A stretch of 64,000 bases of DNA from Natrinema salinisoli (GTDB taxonomy: Archaea; Halobacteriota; Halobacteria; Halobacteriales; Natrialbaceae). A program made the translations under genes and the position numbers. Below, one piece after another: positions 1 through 7,853 of this stretch (positions are counted from its first letter, which is position 1; each line of letters starts with the position of its first letter). A model generated the notes under the pieces. It saw only the letters and a list, made by a program, of their open reading frames with translations, ran no database searches and was not told the origin of the DNA. The stretch lies in assembly GCF_020405205.1 (NCBI RefSeq), contig NZ_CP084469.1:1674001-1738000 (forward strand). The letters run 5' to 3'.

Positions 1-75
1 TACGAATTTGCAACTCGCGAGTTCGGAAGTAGCGGACCGGTGTTAGCGGCACCAGTCCGCGAGAAGCTCCCGTAA
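1..75 (+). CDS. C-terminal end of an unidentified gene (partial)
   Basis: The first 75 bases read as an open frame of 24 codons ending in TAA. The stop lies 15 bases before the next plus-strand gene, so this is probably the tail of an upstream gene of the same operon that starts outside the window. The piece is too short to identify. It could also be chance open frame. Confidence 0.35.
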   Translation, partial: YEFATREFGSSGPVLAAPVREKLP

Positions 76-90
76 CAGCCCTACGGAAGC

Positions 91-492
91 ATGACAGATG
101 ACGAGACACGGGGTAATGAATGCCCCGACCGACAGGACGAATCGCGGCAATCAACTACCGTCTATCGCCAGCTGATCGAGGCGATCGACGTCCACGCCAG
201 CAATTTGCTCCAGGAAATCAACACTGATGAAACCCTCGAGCAAGACACCACTCGCGCAGCTAAACGACACTGCCGCGAGCTACGCGCGGAACTCGACTGT
301 CTGCGACGGCACCTCCCCGGAACGGACGAATGGAACCGCCAGACAAGTGGCAGGTGGGAGGGAAGCATCACGACCGCCAGTGGCCCCTTCGAGGCAGTGC
401 TCGAGGCGGCACGCCGCGGAGCCTTCGAAACCGAGGACACGCCCGAGGACGGGACCCAGCCGGACGAGACGGGAGGTGAGGGCGATGAGTGA
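91..492 (+). CDS. Hypothetical acidic protein, 133 aa
   Basis: This is an acidic, helix-rich protein without signal peptide or membrane segments. No domain is recognised. The ATG follows the preceding frame by 15 bases, and the 3' end (ATGAGTGA) overlaps the start of the broken gene at 485 by eight bases. That spacing matches the way the intact paralogue at 6644 overlaps its own upstream gene, so the two were probably co-transcribed. The acidic tail rich in Glu, Asp and Gly is typical of haloarchaeal plasmid proteins. Its function is unknown. Confidence 0.6.
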   Translation: MTDDETRGNECPDRQDESRQSTTVYRQLIEAIDVHASNLLQEINTDETLEQDTTRAAKRHCRELRAELDCLRRHLPGTDEWNRQTSGRWEGSITTASGPFEAVLEAARRGAFETEDTPEDGTQPDETGGEGDE

Positions 493-1380
493 GCACTAGA
501 GCACCAATTCCCCACACGAAGAACCCGCGGCCCTCAAAACTGAACTCGAGAACCTCAGAAAAAGAATCGCCGAGCTCGAGACAAAATTAGAGACGAAAGA
601 CGACCGGATCGACGAGATCGAGCGCGACCGCGATCGGCTCGAGGAGACCACTGCAACCCTCGAGGACCGACTCGAAGAGTGCGAACGCACACAAACGAAA
701 CAGGAAAACGCCGTCGATGCGGCGTTGAACAAAGCCGGAACGAACAAAGACCGAATTGAGGAACTACAGGCGCGAGAACTCGAGAAGGGCCACACCTCAG
801 AACCGACACCGTCGATCAACACGACCTCGAGATACGCGGCAACCGACTCGAGCGGGTCACCAGGGACGACGGCCGGACGTATTTCCGACTCCCCGAGAGT
901 GCCGACCCCCTCGACGACGGTACCGTCTCACTGGCCTACGGGGACTTGCTCCCGATCCAGCAGCTCGCGCGGATGGACGAGTAGGCGCTCCGGTCGACGG
1001 CGAACGCGTTACCGACCCGATTGGCCGCGAACCTATGGAAGGCCAGAGCCGACTCGAGTGTCGGCGACGATCCCTGGGGGACGGGGTGTAAGGGAGTCGA
1101 GGCCTCCGTCAAGGCGAGCGACCTGAAACACTGGATCCGACGCCAAGAAAACGGTATCAGCGAGACCTACGCCACAAAGCTCGTCTCGCGGGCGATCGAC
1201 GCGATCCTCGAGCTCTCGAGTCACCGGCTCGCCGTCCGCAAGCGGACCGAGCGGAAGAACGGCCTCGAGTACACCGAACGCCGGCTGGTTATCCCGACGG
1301 ACGTGGAGATCCCAGGCGAACCGACAGCCCGACCCACCGCAAACCAGCAAGCTCCGGAGACAGCTGACGTCCGCGGCTGA
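485..1380 (+). pseudogene. Broken paralogue of the coiled-coil protein encoded at 6644-7555
   Basis: Codon-by-codon reading shows a decayed copy of the gene at 6644-7555. An ATG at 485 is followed after four codons by TAG (497-499). The frame then continues as a Glu/Leu-rich coiled coil up to the shared 'ELQARELEKG' block. Around 790 one base is missing relative to the intact copy, shifting the frame. The new frame matches the intact middle domain, meets a TAG at 982-984 where the intact gene has GAG, and then matches through 'SDLKHWIRRQE' and 'ERKNGLEYTERRLV' to TGA at 1378-1380. Two stops plus a frameshift make this a clear pseudogene. The 3' flanks are also related, so a segment of roughly 1.1 kb was duplicated or acquired twice. 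Confidence 0.85.
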
Positions 1381-1600
1381 CCGCGGACAGTATCAGAACT
1401 ACCCTCTCGAGAGAGCTATCGTCTCTCTGATCACAACCGAACGACATCGCGTAGGCGGCTCGGAGCGAGGTCGGTAGTCGTCGGTCCGTCGCTCGAGCAG
1501 TCCTCGGCAGTCCACACTGGAGACGGCCACACGGAACCACCCGACGACGACGGCTGTCCACGGAGATACTGTGGAGACTCGAGCGAGTCGCGGTACAGCC
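1381..1600 (+). repeat. Diverged 3'-flank repeat, copy 1 (copy 2 at 7556-7760)
   Basis: This noncoding stretch follows the broken gene and shares patches with the DNA following the intact paralogue: 'CTCGAGAGAGC' then a 'TCTCTC' block shortly after the stop codon, and 'ACGGCTGTCCACGGA' around 1550 versus 'ACAGCTGTCCACGGA' around 7728. The order and spacing agree. The paralogous segment therefore extends beyond the coding part. No gene is seen here. Confidence 0.5.
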
Positions 1601-1735
1601 GCATCATTGGCCGGCGAATGAAACACCCCTCCCGCTGCGTGACGCGCGACGCATCCCCTTCGGACGTGATACGCCGTTGTGTTCTGAGACATGGAACTGG
1701 GCGAGAACGGAATCGAAGCCCCGCCGGAGGGTATT

Positions 1736-1754
1736 TGTAGCACAATGTGCTACA
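1736..1754. promoter_or_regulatory. Perfect inverted repeat upstream of the antitoxin gene (probable operator)
   Basis: TGTAGCAC-AAT-GTGCTACA is a perfect 8+3+8 inverted repeat ending ten bases before the ATG at 1764. Antitoxins of this type usually repress their own operon, and the position fits an autoregulatory operator. Binding by the neighbouring protein is inferred. Confidence 0.6.
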
Positions 1755-1763
1755 TCGTATACA

Positions 1764-2066
1764 ATGCCGTCGATCAGTGCTCGCATTCCAGACGAGGACG
1801 AGGGAAGGCTCGAGGAAGTAGCGGAGTTACTGGGCGAAGACAAGAGTACGGTGATTCGAAAGGCGCTCCGCGAAGGACTGTCGGATCTCCGAATCCGACT
1901 CGCGGTGCAGCAGTACCAGTCCGGCGAAATCTCGACGAATCAGGCCGCTCGAGTCGCCGGCGTGAGCGTCGCCCAGTGGCTTGAAATTGCCCGTGAACAC
2001 AATCTCACGAGTCAGCTCTCTCCCGACGATCTCGCTACCGATGCCGAGACCGCGCGGGAGCTATGA
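1764..2066 (+). CDS. UPF0175-family antitoxin (VapB-like)
   Basis: The protein has 100 residues. Its N-terminus resembles a ribbon-helix-helix DNA-binding segment ('DEDEGRLEEVAELLGEDKST' followed by 'VIRKALREGL'), and the middle carries a helix-turn-helix-like block ('EISTNQAARVAGVSVAQWLE') typical of UPF0175 (COG2886) antitoxins. The ATG at 1764 is chosen over upstream starts because the family begins with a short 'SISARIPDEDE' strand and because the operator lies just before it. The TGA overlaps the toxin ATG by four bases, so translation of the pair is coupled. Its role is to neutralise the PIN toxin and repress the operon. Confidence 0.8.
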   Translation: MPSISARIPDEDEGRLEEVAELLGEDKSTVIRKALREGLSDLRIRLAVQQYQSGEISTNQAARVAGVSVAQWLEIAREHNLTSQLSPDDLATDAETAREL

Positions 2067-2593
2067 CGCGCATCTACGTAGATGCGACGACGCTCATCGC
2101 ACTCGGAACGGTCGGCGAACTGTCGCTACTGCACTCGTTTGAGGGGACGCTCGTCGTCTTGCCATCGATTCGAGACGAAGTGACGACCGAACCGGCCAGG
2201 ACGAACCTTGAGGAGCTATGCAATGACGGCGAAATAAAGACAACAAAACCTGAGGTCGACTTAGACGACGAACGAGCGATGGATATCCTCGGAGAGTCCA
2301 CGGTGAACGGAGACGTCCGCATCGTTGCAGCGGTACTCGCTGATCTCGAGGCCGACAAACGGGTGGCAATTGTCTCGGACGACAGACGATTGCGAACCGT
2401 CGCTGACGGACTCGGCGCATGCGTCACCGGAACGATCGGCGTCATCGTGAGTGCGGTCGAAGCCGGCTTAGCTGAAGACGAAGCGAAAGCGGTCGTGCGT
2501 CGTGTCGACGAACACGGACTTCACATGACCGCCGAGCTCCGCGAAGAAGCGAATGCCCTCATCGAAGAGGCGTCCGCGACGAGCTCTGTCTGA
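2063..2593 (+). CDS. PIN-domain ribonuclease toxin (VapC-like, COG2405/DUF3368 type)
   Basis: This 176-residue protein begins 'IYVDATTLIALG', the PIN-domain first strand with the metal-binding Asp (D7). Further acidic residues at E39, D84 ('GDVRI') and D106/D107 ('VSDDRRLR') fit the PIN active site. Proteins of this type are RNases that cleave RNA when the antitoxin is lost. The C-terminal helical stretch (from about 120) is longer than in minimal VapC, as expected for the DUF3368 branch. It overlaps the UPF0175 antitoxin gene by four bases, the standard partner arrangement. All expected acidic residues are present, so the pair looks intact. Confidence 0.8.
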   Translation: MTRIYVDATTLIALGTVGELSLLHSFEGTLVVLPSIRDEVTTEPARTNLEELCNDGEIKTTKPEVDLDDERAMDILGESTVNGDVRIVAAVLADLEADKRVAIVSDDRRLRTVADGLGACVTGTIGVIVSAVEAGLAEDEAKAVVRRVDEHGLHMTAELREEANALIEEASATSSV

Positions 2594-2661
2594 TATCGGC
2601 GTCCCGTCATACGCTCTCAGATCCGGGACGGTTGGTATCAGAACAATACGTTCGTGGATCT

Positions 2662-5103
2662 TTACTCCTCGAGCGCCACCGACTGCCCGTTCAGCACGTC
2701 CGCCTCTGTCACGGTCGCTGTCCGATCGCCGAGGGTGTATTCACCCGCGTAGGGGACCGTAACTGAAGCTCTGCCGTTCTCACCGACTGCTACCTCCCGC
2801 TCGTACGCGAACGATTCGTCCGAAACGGACACCTCGGTGGTGACGGTGACGTTCTCTCCAGCCGATCCACGTACTTCGAGCGTCGCCCCAGGAACTAGTG
2901 CGAACGCTGCAGCATCCTCAGCGACGAAGATCGCCTGATAGTGGGCGAGAGCGGTGGTTCCGTTCCAACCGGCTCCTCGGTTCTCGAGCAACTGAGCCTG
3001 TGCCGTTTCGGGGGCCACCTCCCCGTCGTGGTCAGTGAGAACGACGTAGCCGACACGTCCATTGGACTGCTCGTACCAGTCGTCGGGGTCGGTTGTCGAC
3101 TGGAATTCAGCGTAATTACTCTGCGCATACCCGTAACCCTGGGATTCACCGTTCACAAAGTGGTTGTACATCCGGTTGTCGCCCCACTCGCTCAGCACGA
3201 AGTTCTCGGGGTACGTTCGGTTCGCGCCGTCGGCGTGGTCATCGATTGCACCGACTGCTTCGATCTGGGAGTCGCTGTAGGTGACGTTAGCCGTCAGCCC
3301 GGGCACGTAGATGAGGCTCAACCCGAACACGAGCACGCCGATACCGATGACGTACCCGAGCTTTCGACCGTCGGGAATCGAGATCGTCGGCCTGGAGGAA
3401 CTACCACCGTCAGCGGCTACCGAAGCATCACCTCGAGCGTCAGTTTCCGCGTCACGGAACGGAACCGGCGTTCGCGCCAGATCGACGACCGCGAACAACT
3501 GCACCAGCCCGAGTCCGGTGAGTACGGCCAGCGGGATCGCGAGTTGACCGGCGAAGCGAACCTGAATGCCGGCCAGGACGAGCAGATACCCAGCATACGT
3601 CCCGACGAGCAACCAGCCGGGTTCGTACCGACGGAACACGACCCACGCGACCCAGCCGAGTACTACGAGCGCGAGATAAAATCCCATCCCGAGCTGGTAC
3701 ATCGGGCCGAAGAAGACGGCGTACTCCGTAGCGAACAGCGAGGCCGTCTCGGTCGCCCCCTCGCGGAAGAAGAGGTCGTCGACGCGCGCCATCGCCTCGG
3801 CCCAGTCCTCGGGTTGCAACCGCCGGAACCCGTAGAGGCCGCCGGCCCCGACGAGGGCCTCGAGCGCGAGCAACCCGCCGAGATGAGCGTCGAGCCGCCG
3901 CCACAGTTCGCCAAGGCCGACCACGGCGATCGATCCGCCGAGCACCAGCGCCGGCATGGTCGAAACGAACTCCGCGTGCCAGCCCCAGCGGTGGTGGAGG
4001 GCCAGCGAGAGCGCACTCCCGAGCACCAATCCAGCGAGCAGCGGCAGGTTCGCACGTGCCGGCGAGACGTCGGCTCGAGCGTCCACCGCAACGCGGAGCG
4101 CGACGTACGCCGCAAGCGGGATCAATAGCAACGGCGAACCGCCCCAGCTGTGTATCCCGGCCGCGACCGAGAGGCCGAAGACGACGGCGACTGCCCACGT
4201 CGCAGGCGATTGGAGGTGTTCCCGAACCGCCCCGGACTCGCTCGTCCCGCCCTCGAGTCGACGCTGTAAATCGACGGCGAACCACGTCAGCGTCAGGAGC
4301 GTGACCCCGAACCAGAGGTACTGGTGGAGTTGATGGTCAATAAACCCGAGTCCCGTATAGACCGCATGAATGGGGGTCACTGCGAAGACGAGGACGGACG
4401 CGATTCCGACCCGAACGTCTCGAGTGAGCAAAACCGTACACTTGTAGACGACAACTCCAAGCGCGATCGAGGCGACGACGGGGAGCCACGCCGCGACCGT
4501 ATCAGCGGCCCCCTGCCCGCCCCCGAGCAGTTCGGCGAGGAACCAGTTGGTCGCGTGTGCGAGCGGTCGGGTCCCGAAGAGACTACCCGACGACTCCGTG
4601 AGAACACCGACGTCCGTCGGTCCCGACGATTTCGTGAGCAGGTCTTTCATCCAGTACCGGAAGTAGTAGGGATCGTTCCCCGGTGAGACGACGTACCCCT
4701 GCTGAAACACCGACCGATACGCCGTCATCCTGGCGCCAGCGACAACCAGCAGCGCTCCGAACAGTGCTGCCAGTGCACGGAGATCGATGCTGGTCCAGAA
4801 CCGCTCAAGATCGACTGCGGGTCCGGTATCGTTCACACGCGCTTCAAGGTCCTCACCCGTCAGCACCGATTCGATGACCGCTGGCTCCGCGATCTGATAC
4901 GCGCCGTCGACCTTCGTGACGATGCCACGCGAGACGAGTTCTCCGAACGTTCCCGAATCGAGATCGACATCGTCGAAGGTCCACGTCTCGTGATCGACAT
5001 CGACAGCAAGGACGGTCTCGAGTACGCGATCGCCGTCGTCGTGGTCGGCGAGAAACGACGCCGTGGCGTCCGAAACGTCGTCCGGATCGCCGTCAGTAGA
5101 CAT
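2662..5103 (-). CDS. aglB-like: STT3/AglB-like oligosaccharyltransferase with divergent catalytic motif
   Basis: The 813-residue protein starts with an HTH-like soluble stretch (about 1-100), followed by a dozen or so hydrophobic segments (about 105-600) and an extracytoplasmic C-terminal domain. Family marks are an acidic loop motif near residue 143 ('GNDPYYFRYW', metal binding) and 'GFIDHQLHQ' near 256, matching the DHH-type loop of AglB. AglB transfers lipid-linked glycans to Asn in the N-glycosylation sequon outside the membrane. In place of the usual WWDYG signature the protein has 'SEWGDNRMYN' near residues 632-641, so this is a divergent paralogue. It stands alone on the minus strand among accessory genes. 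It may modify the element's own surface proteins, but that is inference. Confidence 0.8.
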   Translation of the reverse strand: MSTDGDPDDVSDATASFLADHDDGDRVLETVLAVDVDHETWTFDDVDLDSGTFGELVSRGIVTKVDGAYQIAEPAVIESVLTGEDLEARVNDTGPAVDLERFWTSIDLRALAALFGALLVVAGARMTAYRSVFQQGYVVSPGNDPYYFRYWMKDLLTKSSGPTDVGVLTESSGSLFGTRPLAHATNWFLAELLGGGQGAADTVAAWLPVVASIALGVVVYKCTVLLTRDVRVGIASVLVFAVTPIHAVYTGLGFIDHQLHQYLWFGVTLLTLTWFAVDLQRRLEGGTSESGAVREHLQSPATWAVAVVFGLSVAAGIHSWGGSPLLLIPLAAYVALRVAVDARADVSPARANLPLLAGLVLGSALSLALHHRWGWHAEFVSTMPALVLGGSIAVVGLGELWRRLDAHLGGLLALEALVGAGGLYGFRRLQPEDWAEAMARVDDLFFREGATETASLFATEYAVFFGPMYQLGMGFYLALVVLGWVAWVVFRRYEPGWLLVGTYAGYLLVLAGIQVRFAGQLAIPLAVLTGLGLVQLFAVVDLARTPVPFRDAETDARGDASVAADGGSSSRPTISIPDGRKLGYVIGIGVLVFGLSLIYVPGLTANVTYSDSQIEAVGAIDDHADGANRTYPENFVLSEWGDNRMYNHFVNGESQGYGYAQSNYAEFQSTTDPDDWYEQSNGRVGYVVLTDHDGEVAPETAQAQLLENRGAGWNGTTALAHYQAIFVAEDAAAFALVPGATLEVRGSAGENVTVTTEVSVSDESFAYEREVAVGENGRASVTVPYAGEYTLGDRTATVTEADVLNGQSVALEE

Positions 5104-5171
5104 TGTCTGTCCGGTGAGTGTACGACGGCATCATTTTTTCGTTCCGAAGGGGAACCGACCGGATCGCAACG

Positions 5172-5336
5172 TTACCACACTTGCGCGCCCGGCGTCCCAC
5201 AATCGTCACAGATCACCGCGTCGTTTCCCTTGAAGCTGCCCCGCAGCAACTCCCCCTCCTCGCAAAACGCACAGGTTCTCCCTTTGAGGGCTGCAAGGAC
5301 GGGATGGTCAACGACAGAGTCGTCCGTTAGTTGCAT
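5172..5336 (-). CDS. Small two-CxxC zinc-finger protein, 54 aa
   Basis: The ATG at 5336 opens a 54-residue frame with two knuckles, 'CAFC' (residues 22-25) and 'CDDC' (43-46), separated by a basic loop 'LLRGSFKGND', ending in 'CGTPGAQVW'. This is a single zinc ribbon and resembles a widespread haloarchaeal family of small zinc proteins (I believe the HVO_A0556 type). Its frame is clean and its length normal. The role is probably regulatory through nucleic-acid or protein contacts, but is not known. It is transcribed toward the AglB-like gene, about 70 bases from its start. Confidence 0.75.
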   Translation of the reverse strand: MQLTDDSVVDHPVLAALKGRTCAFCEEGELLRGSFKGNDAVICDDCGTPGAQVW

Positions 5337-5524
5337 CTCGGTGGCACAAAATCATGATTAGGTTATAGTCTTTTTGTGAGAATGGAATATAGACCTGATC
5401 TCTTTCTGACGATCGCAGTCACTTCAGATCGATCTGCAGAAACGAAGCCGTTACATTCACAACTTCGAACATAATCTCCAGAAGATAGAATCTCTCTACA
5501 TAGTTAGAGTTCTAAGTACATAGA

Positions 5525-5770
5525 TTATCTATTATCTTTTCGAGGGTCATTGACAAGCTCGAATAACCGAGTTCCCTCATGAACGCATTCAATATGGCTA
5601 GCAGCCTCAAGAACTTCAAGTCGATTGTAGACGGTATTTCTTGAGTAGCCAGTCCAGTCGACTAACGCACCCTTTGTTACCCGGCCGTCTTTTAATTCGT
5701 CGAGGATTGCCTCGTCAGCTGGTCTGAGGTCGTCAGGATCCATCGATTTGCTGTTTTGTGCAGCCGCCAT
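5525..5770 (-). CDS. Winged helix-turn-helix regulator, 81 aa
   Basis: A short DNA-binding protein. Residues about 14-70 form a winged helix ('ADEAILDELKDGRVTKGALV' then 'WTGYSRNTVYNRLEVLEAA'), with a wing followed by 'FELVNDP'. Such proteins are common single-domain regulators in haloarchaeal accessory regions. The ATG at 5770 is preferred; 5776 (two residues longer) is also possible. Upstream lie a TATA-like element (about 5818-5826) and a 15-base palindrome (5828-5842), suggesting autoregulation or control of the divergent operon starting at 5946. Confidence 0.7.
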   Translation of the reverse strand: MAAAQNSKSMDPDDLRPADEAILDELKDGRVTKGALVDWTGYSRNTVYNRLEVLEAASHIECVHEGTRLFELVNDPRKDNR

Positions 5771-5827
5771 GCGCATATATCCCACTAGTACGCATTTAGA
5801 GCTGTTCCTGTGCACACTATATATGCA

Positions 5828-5842
5828 TGTGCAAATTGCACA
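5828..5842. promoter_or_regulatory. Palindromic operator candidate between divergent genes
   Basis: TGTGCAA-A-TTGCACA is a perfect 7+1+7 palindrome. It sits next to a TATA-like stretch serving the minus-strand wHTH gene and about 100 bases ahead of the plus-strand operon at 5946. A second half-like site, TGTGCACA, lies about 12 bases away near 5810. Binding by the wHTH protein is inferred from position. Confidence 0.45.
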
Positions 5843-5945
5843 AAAGCTAAGGTAGAAGAACTCTTATCAGGTAACAAGTACGGGGCATCTCAGAGAATTT
5901 GAGGCCGGTGTTTCAGGCACCGACCCCGTGCTGGAGCAACCAGCA

Positions 5946-6314
5946 ATGTCAACTACGACTACTACACACGAAACGATTTCGGATGCACAACAGGACGACA
6001 TCGTCCTTGAGCAATCAGGAAGCTACTACGGATACCTCGGAAAAGACGGCGAGGGATATCACCATCACGTCGATGGGGCCACGAACACCGTCTACGTGAC
6101 ACCAGATCGCGCTGAGCAATTCCTTCCCGACAATGCGGGACTGTACTGGTTTCGCGTTCGCGGCGAACTCGTTCATAGAGAAAAACTCGAGCAAAAGGAG
6201 GACCGCGAAAGGTGGATCGCGTACGTCGACTCGGTCCGAGGTTGGATAGACCGTCCGATCCACCTCGACGTCACGGAAATCTTCGCTGAGATGCACGAGG
6301 GAGATCAGCGATGA
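5946..6314 (+). CDS. Hypothetical protein, 122 aa, first gene of a four-gene overlapping operon
   Basis: No domain is recognised. The protein is soluble, with a small beta-rich N-terminal half ('SGSYYGYLGKDGEGYHHHVD') and a helical C-terminal half. The ATG at 5946 is preferred over the in-frame site at 5928, which would add a short proline-containing leader. Its stop overlaps the ATG of the next small frame by four bases, and all four genes to 7555 overlap in this way, so they are one transcript. The operon is next to conjugation-like genes and resembles plasmid accessory modules. Function unknown. Confidence 0.65.
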   Translation: MSTTTTTHETISDAQQDDIVLEQSGSYYGYLGKDGEGYHHHVDGATNTVYVTPDRAEQFLPDNAGLYWFRVRGELVHREKLEQKEDRERWIAYVDSVRGWIDRPIHLDVTEIFAEMHEGDQR

Positions 6315-6418
6315 CCAACGAACACCGAGTCACGGTCACACTCGAACTTGAGCACCCAATCACCCCTGGAGATCTTGAACGCGCCTACTGCGAAATTCTC
6401 GAGCAGGTGGACCAATGA
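6311..6418 (+). CDS. Very small protein, 35 aa, inside the operon
   Basis: This is a 35-residue frame (starts 'MTNEHRVTVTLELEHPITPG') that exactly fills the space between two neighbours: its ATG overlaps the previous stop by four bases and its stop overlaps the next ATG by four bases. The double ATGA linkage makes it likely to be translated. The sequence predicts a beta-strand followed by an amphipathic helix, as in a truncated ferredoxin-like half-domain. No known family is recognised. Confidence 0.55.
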   Translation: MTNEHRVTVTLELEHPITPGDLERAYCEILEQVDQ

Positions 6419-6651
6419 AAAGGGAATTCGCCCTTCAGTGGACGCCCGCCCATGGTCCAATGCGAAAGCTCGTCTTCGAACCCCAATCCGAGGGCGAATA
6501 CTCGTGGGCTCGCATCGAGTTCGAACTATGCGAGTCACAGTGGCGAGAAGTGGGTATCGAGTACCTCGAGGAAGTCTCATTCGTCAGTGACCACGGAGAA
6601 GAGACTGCGCCATCCCACCCTCATCTGGACGGAGGCGACACCGATGAGTAG
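6415..6651 (+). CDS. Hypothetical protein, 78 aa
   Basis: A small soluble protein with alternating hydrophobic and charged residues typical of a beta-sheet domain, ending in an acidic tail ('LDGGDTDE'). It overlaps the preceding and following genes by four and eight bases. No family is recognised. Its conserved placement just ahead of the coiled-coil gene suggests joint function with it. Confidence 0.6.
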   Translation: MKREFALQWTPAHGPMRKLVFEPQSEGEYSWARIEFELCESQWREVGIEYLEEVSFVSDHGEETAPSHPHLDGGDTDE

Positions 6652-7555
6652 CGTTCCTACCCCCGGTGAGGTCGACATCGATACACTCGTGCAGGCGATC
6701 GATCATCTCCAGGAACAAAACGAGCGACTCACCGAGCGCGTCGATACTCTCGAAAGTGACCTCGAACAGACCCAAGACAAACTCGAGGGGCTCGAAGCTG
6801 AGAAAGCAGACCTCCAGGAGACAAACGAACGCCTCCGTGCCCGTCTCAAGGACTGCGAACAGGAAACCACACGGCTTGACGCACTCACAGACGCTACGCG
6901 CAAGCGATCGGGAATGAACAAACAGCGTATCGAGGAACTCCAAGCGCGCGAACTCGAAAAGGGTGCACATCTCCTCGCAGAGACCGTCGATCATCATGAG
7001 ATCGATATCGACGGTGATCACCTCGAACGGATCACGAAAGCCAACGACCGAACCTACTATCGACTCCCCCAATCGGACGATCCACTCGACCGCGGTGGGA
7101 ACGTCGCACTTGCCCACGGTGACTTGCTGCCAATCCAGCAACTCTCCCGAATGGACGAGGAGATGCTTTGCTCGACGGCGAATGCGTTGCCAACGCGCTT
7201 AGCTGCAAAGCTGTGGAAAGCGCGTACTGACTCGAGCGTCGGTGATAACCTGTGGGAGTCCGGCTGCAAGGGGATCAAAGAATACGTCAAGGCGAGTGAC
7301 CTGAAACACTGGATCCGCCGACAGGAGCCCGGAACGAGCGAGACGTACGCAAAGAAGCTCGTCTCCCGAACGATCGATGCCGTGCTCGATCTCTCGAATC
7401 ATCGTGTTGCGGTTCGCAAACGGACTGAACGAAAGAACGGGCTCGAGTACACCGAACGTCGGCTCGTCCTTCCCACTGATGCAGCAATCCCGGGTGAGAC
7501 CCCGGACTCGAGCAAACCAGAACAAAATCCGGAGACAGCTGGCGTCCACAGGTAA
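6644..7555 (+). CDS. Coiled-coil protein with conserved C-terminal domain, 303 aa; intact paralogue of 485-1380
   Basis: The N-terminal third (about residues 12-105) is a continuous heptad pattern rich in Glu, Leu and Lys, predicting a long coiled coil and oligomerisation. After the marker 'MNKQRIEELQARELEKGAHL' comes a compact domain with 'TYYRLPQSDDP', 'LLPIQQLSRMDEEML', a basic 'LKHWIRRQE' helix and 'RTERKNGLEYTERRLV'. The last part looks like a winged-helix DNA-binding end with a basic beta-hairpin. I know this type of gene from haloarchaeal plasmids but not its function. A DNA-organising or partition-like role is a guess. The start at 6644 gives the eight-base overlap with the preceding gene. 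A broken copy lies at 485-1380. Confidence 0.75.
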   Translation: MSSVPTPGEVDIDTLVQAIDHLQEQNERLTERVDTLESDLEQTQDKLEGLEAEKADLQETNERLRARLKDCEQETTRLDALTDATRKRSGMNKQRIEELQARELEKGAHLLAETVDHHEIDIDGDHLERITKANDRTYYRLPQSDDPLDRGGNVALAHGDLLPIQQLSRMDEEMLCSTANALPTRLAAKLWKARTDSSVGDNLWESGCKGIKEYVKASDLKHWIRRQEPGTSETYAKKLVSRTIDAVLDLSNHRVAVRKRTERKNGLEYTERRLVLPTDAAIPGETPDSSKPEQNPETAGVHR

Positions 7556-7760
7556 CCGTAGACACTGGGTAGAACCCACCCTCGAGAGAGCGTAAATCTC
7601 TCACCACACAACACCCACACATCACGCAGACGGTTGGTTAGTAGGTTAGGTAGCTGTCGGTGGGTCTCTCGAGTGGTCCTTGGTGGTCACTTCCGAATAC
7701 GATCTCGAGCATCCATACCGGAGACGACAGCTGTCCACGGACTGTACTGAATATCGCCCT
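7556..7760 (+). repeat. Diverged 3'-flank repeat, copy 2
   Basis: This is the counterpart of 1381-1600: a CTCGAGAGAGC/TCTCTC block close to the stop codon and an 'ACAGCTGTCCACGGA' block further on. The remaining bases up to 7853 show no gene. The palindromic CTCGAGAGAG...CTCTC patch just after the stop may form a terminator-like hairpin. Confidence 0.45.
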
Positions 7761-7853
7761 CGAGATTACTAACCGTCACTCACCCCGGCCGTTACAGGGC
7801 CCTTACTGAAGCCCACGATCGTCGAATCCATCCATTCGACCGGCCACACACCG

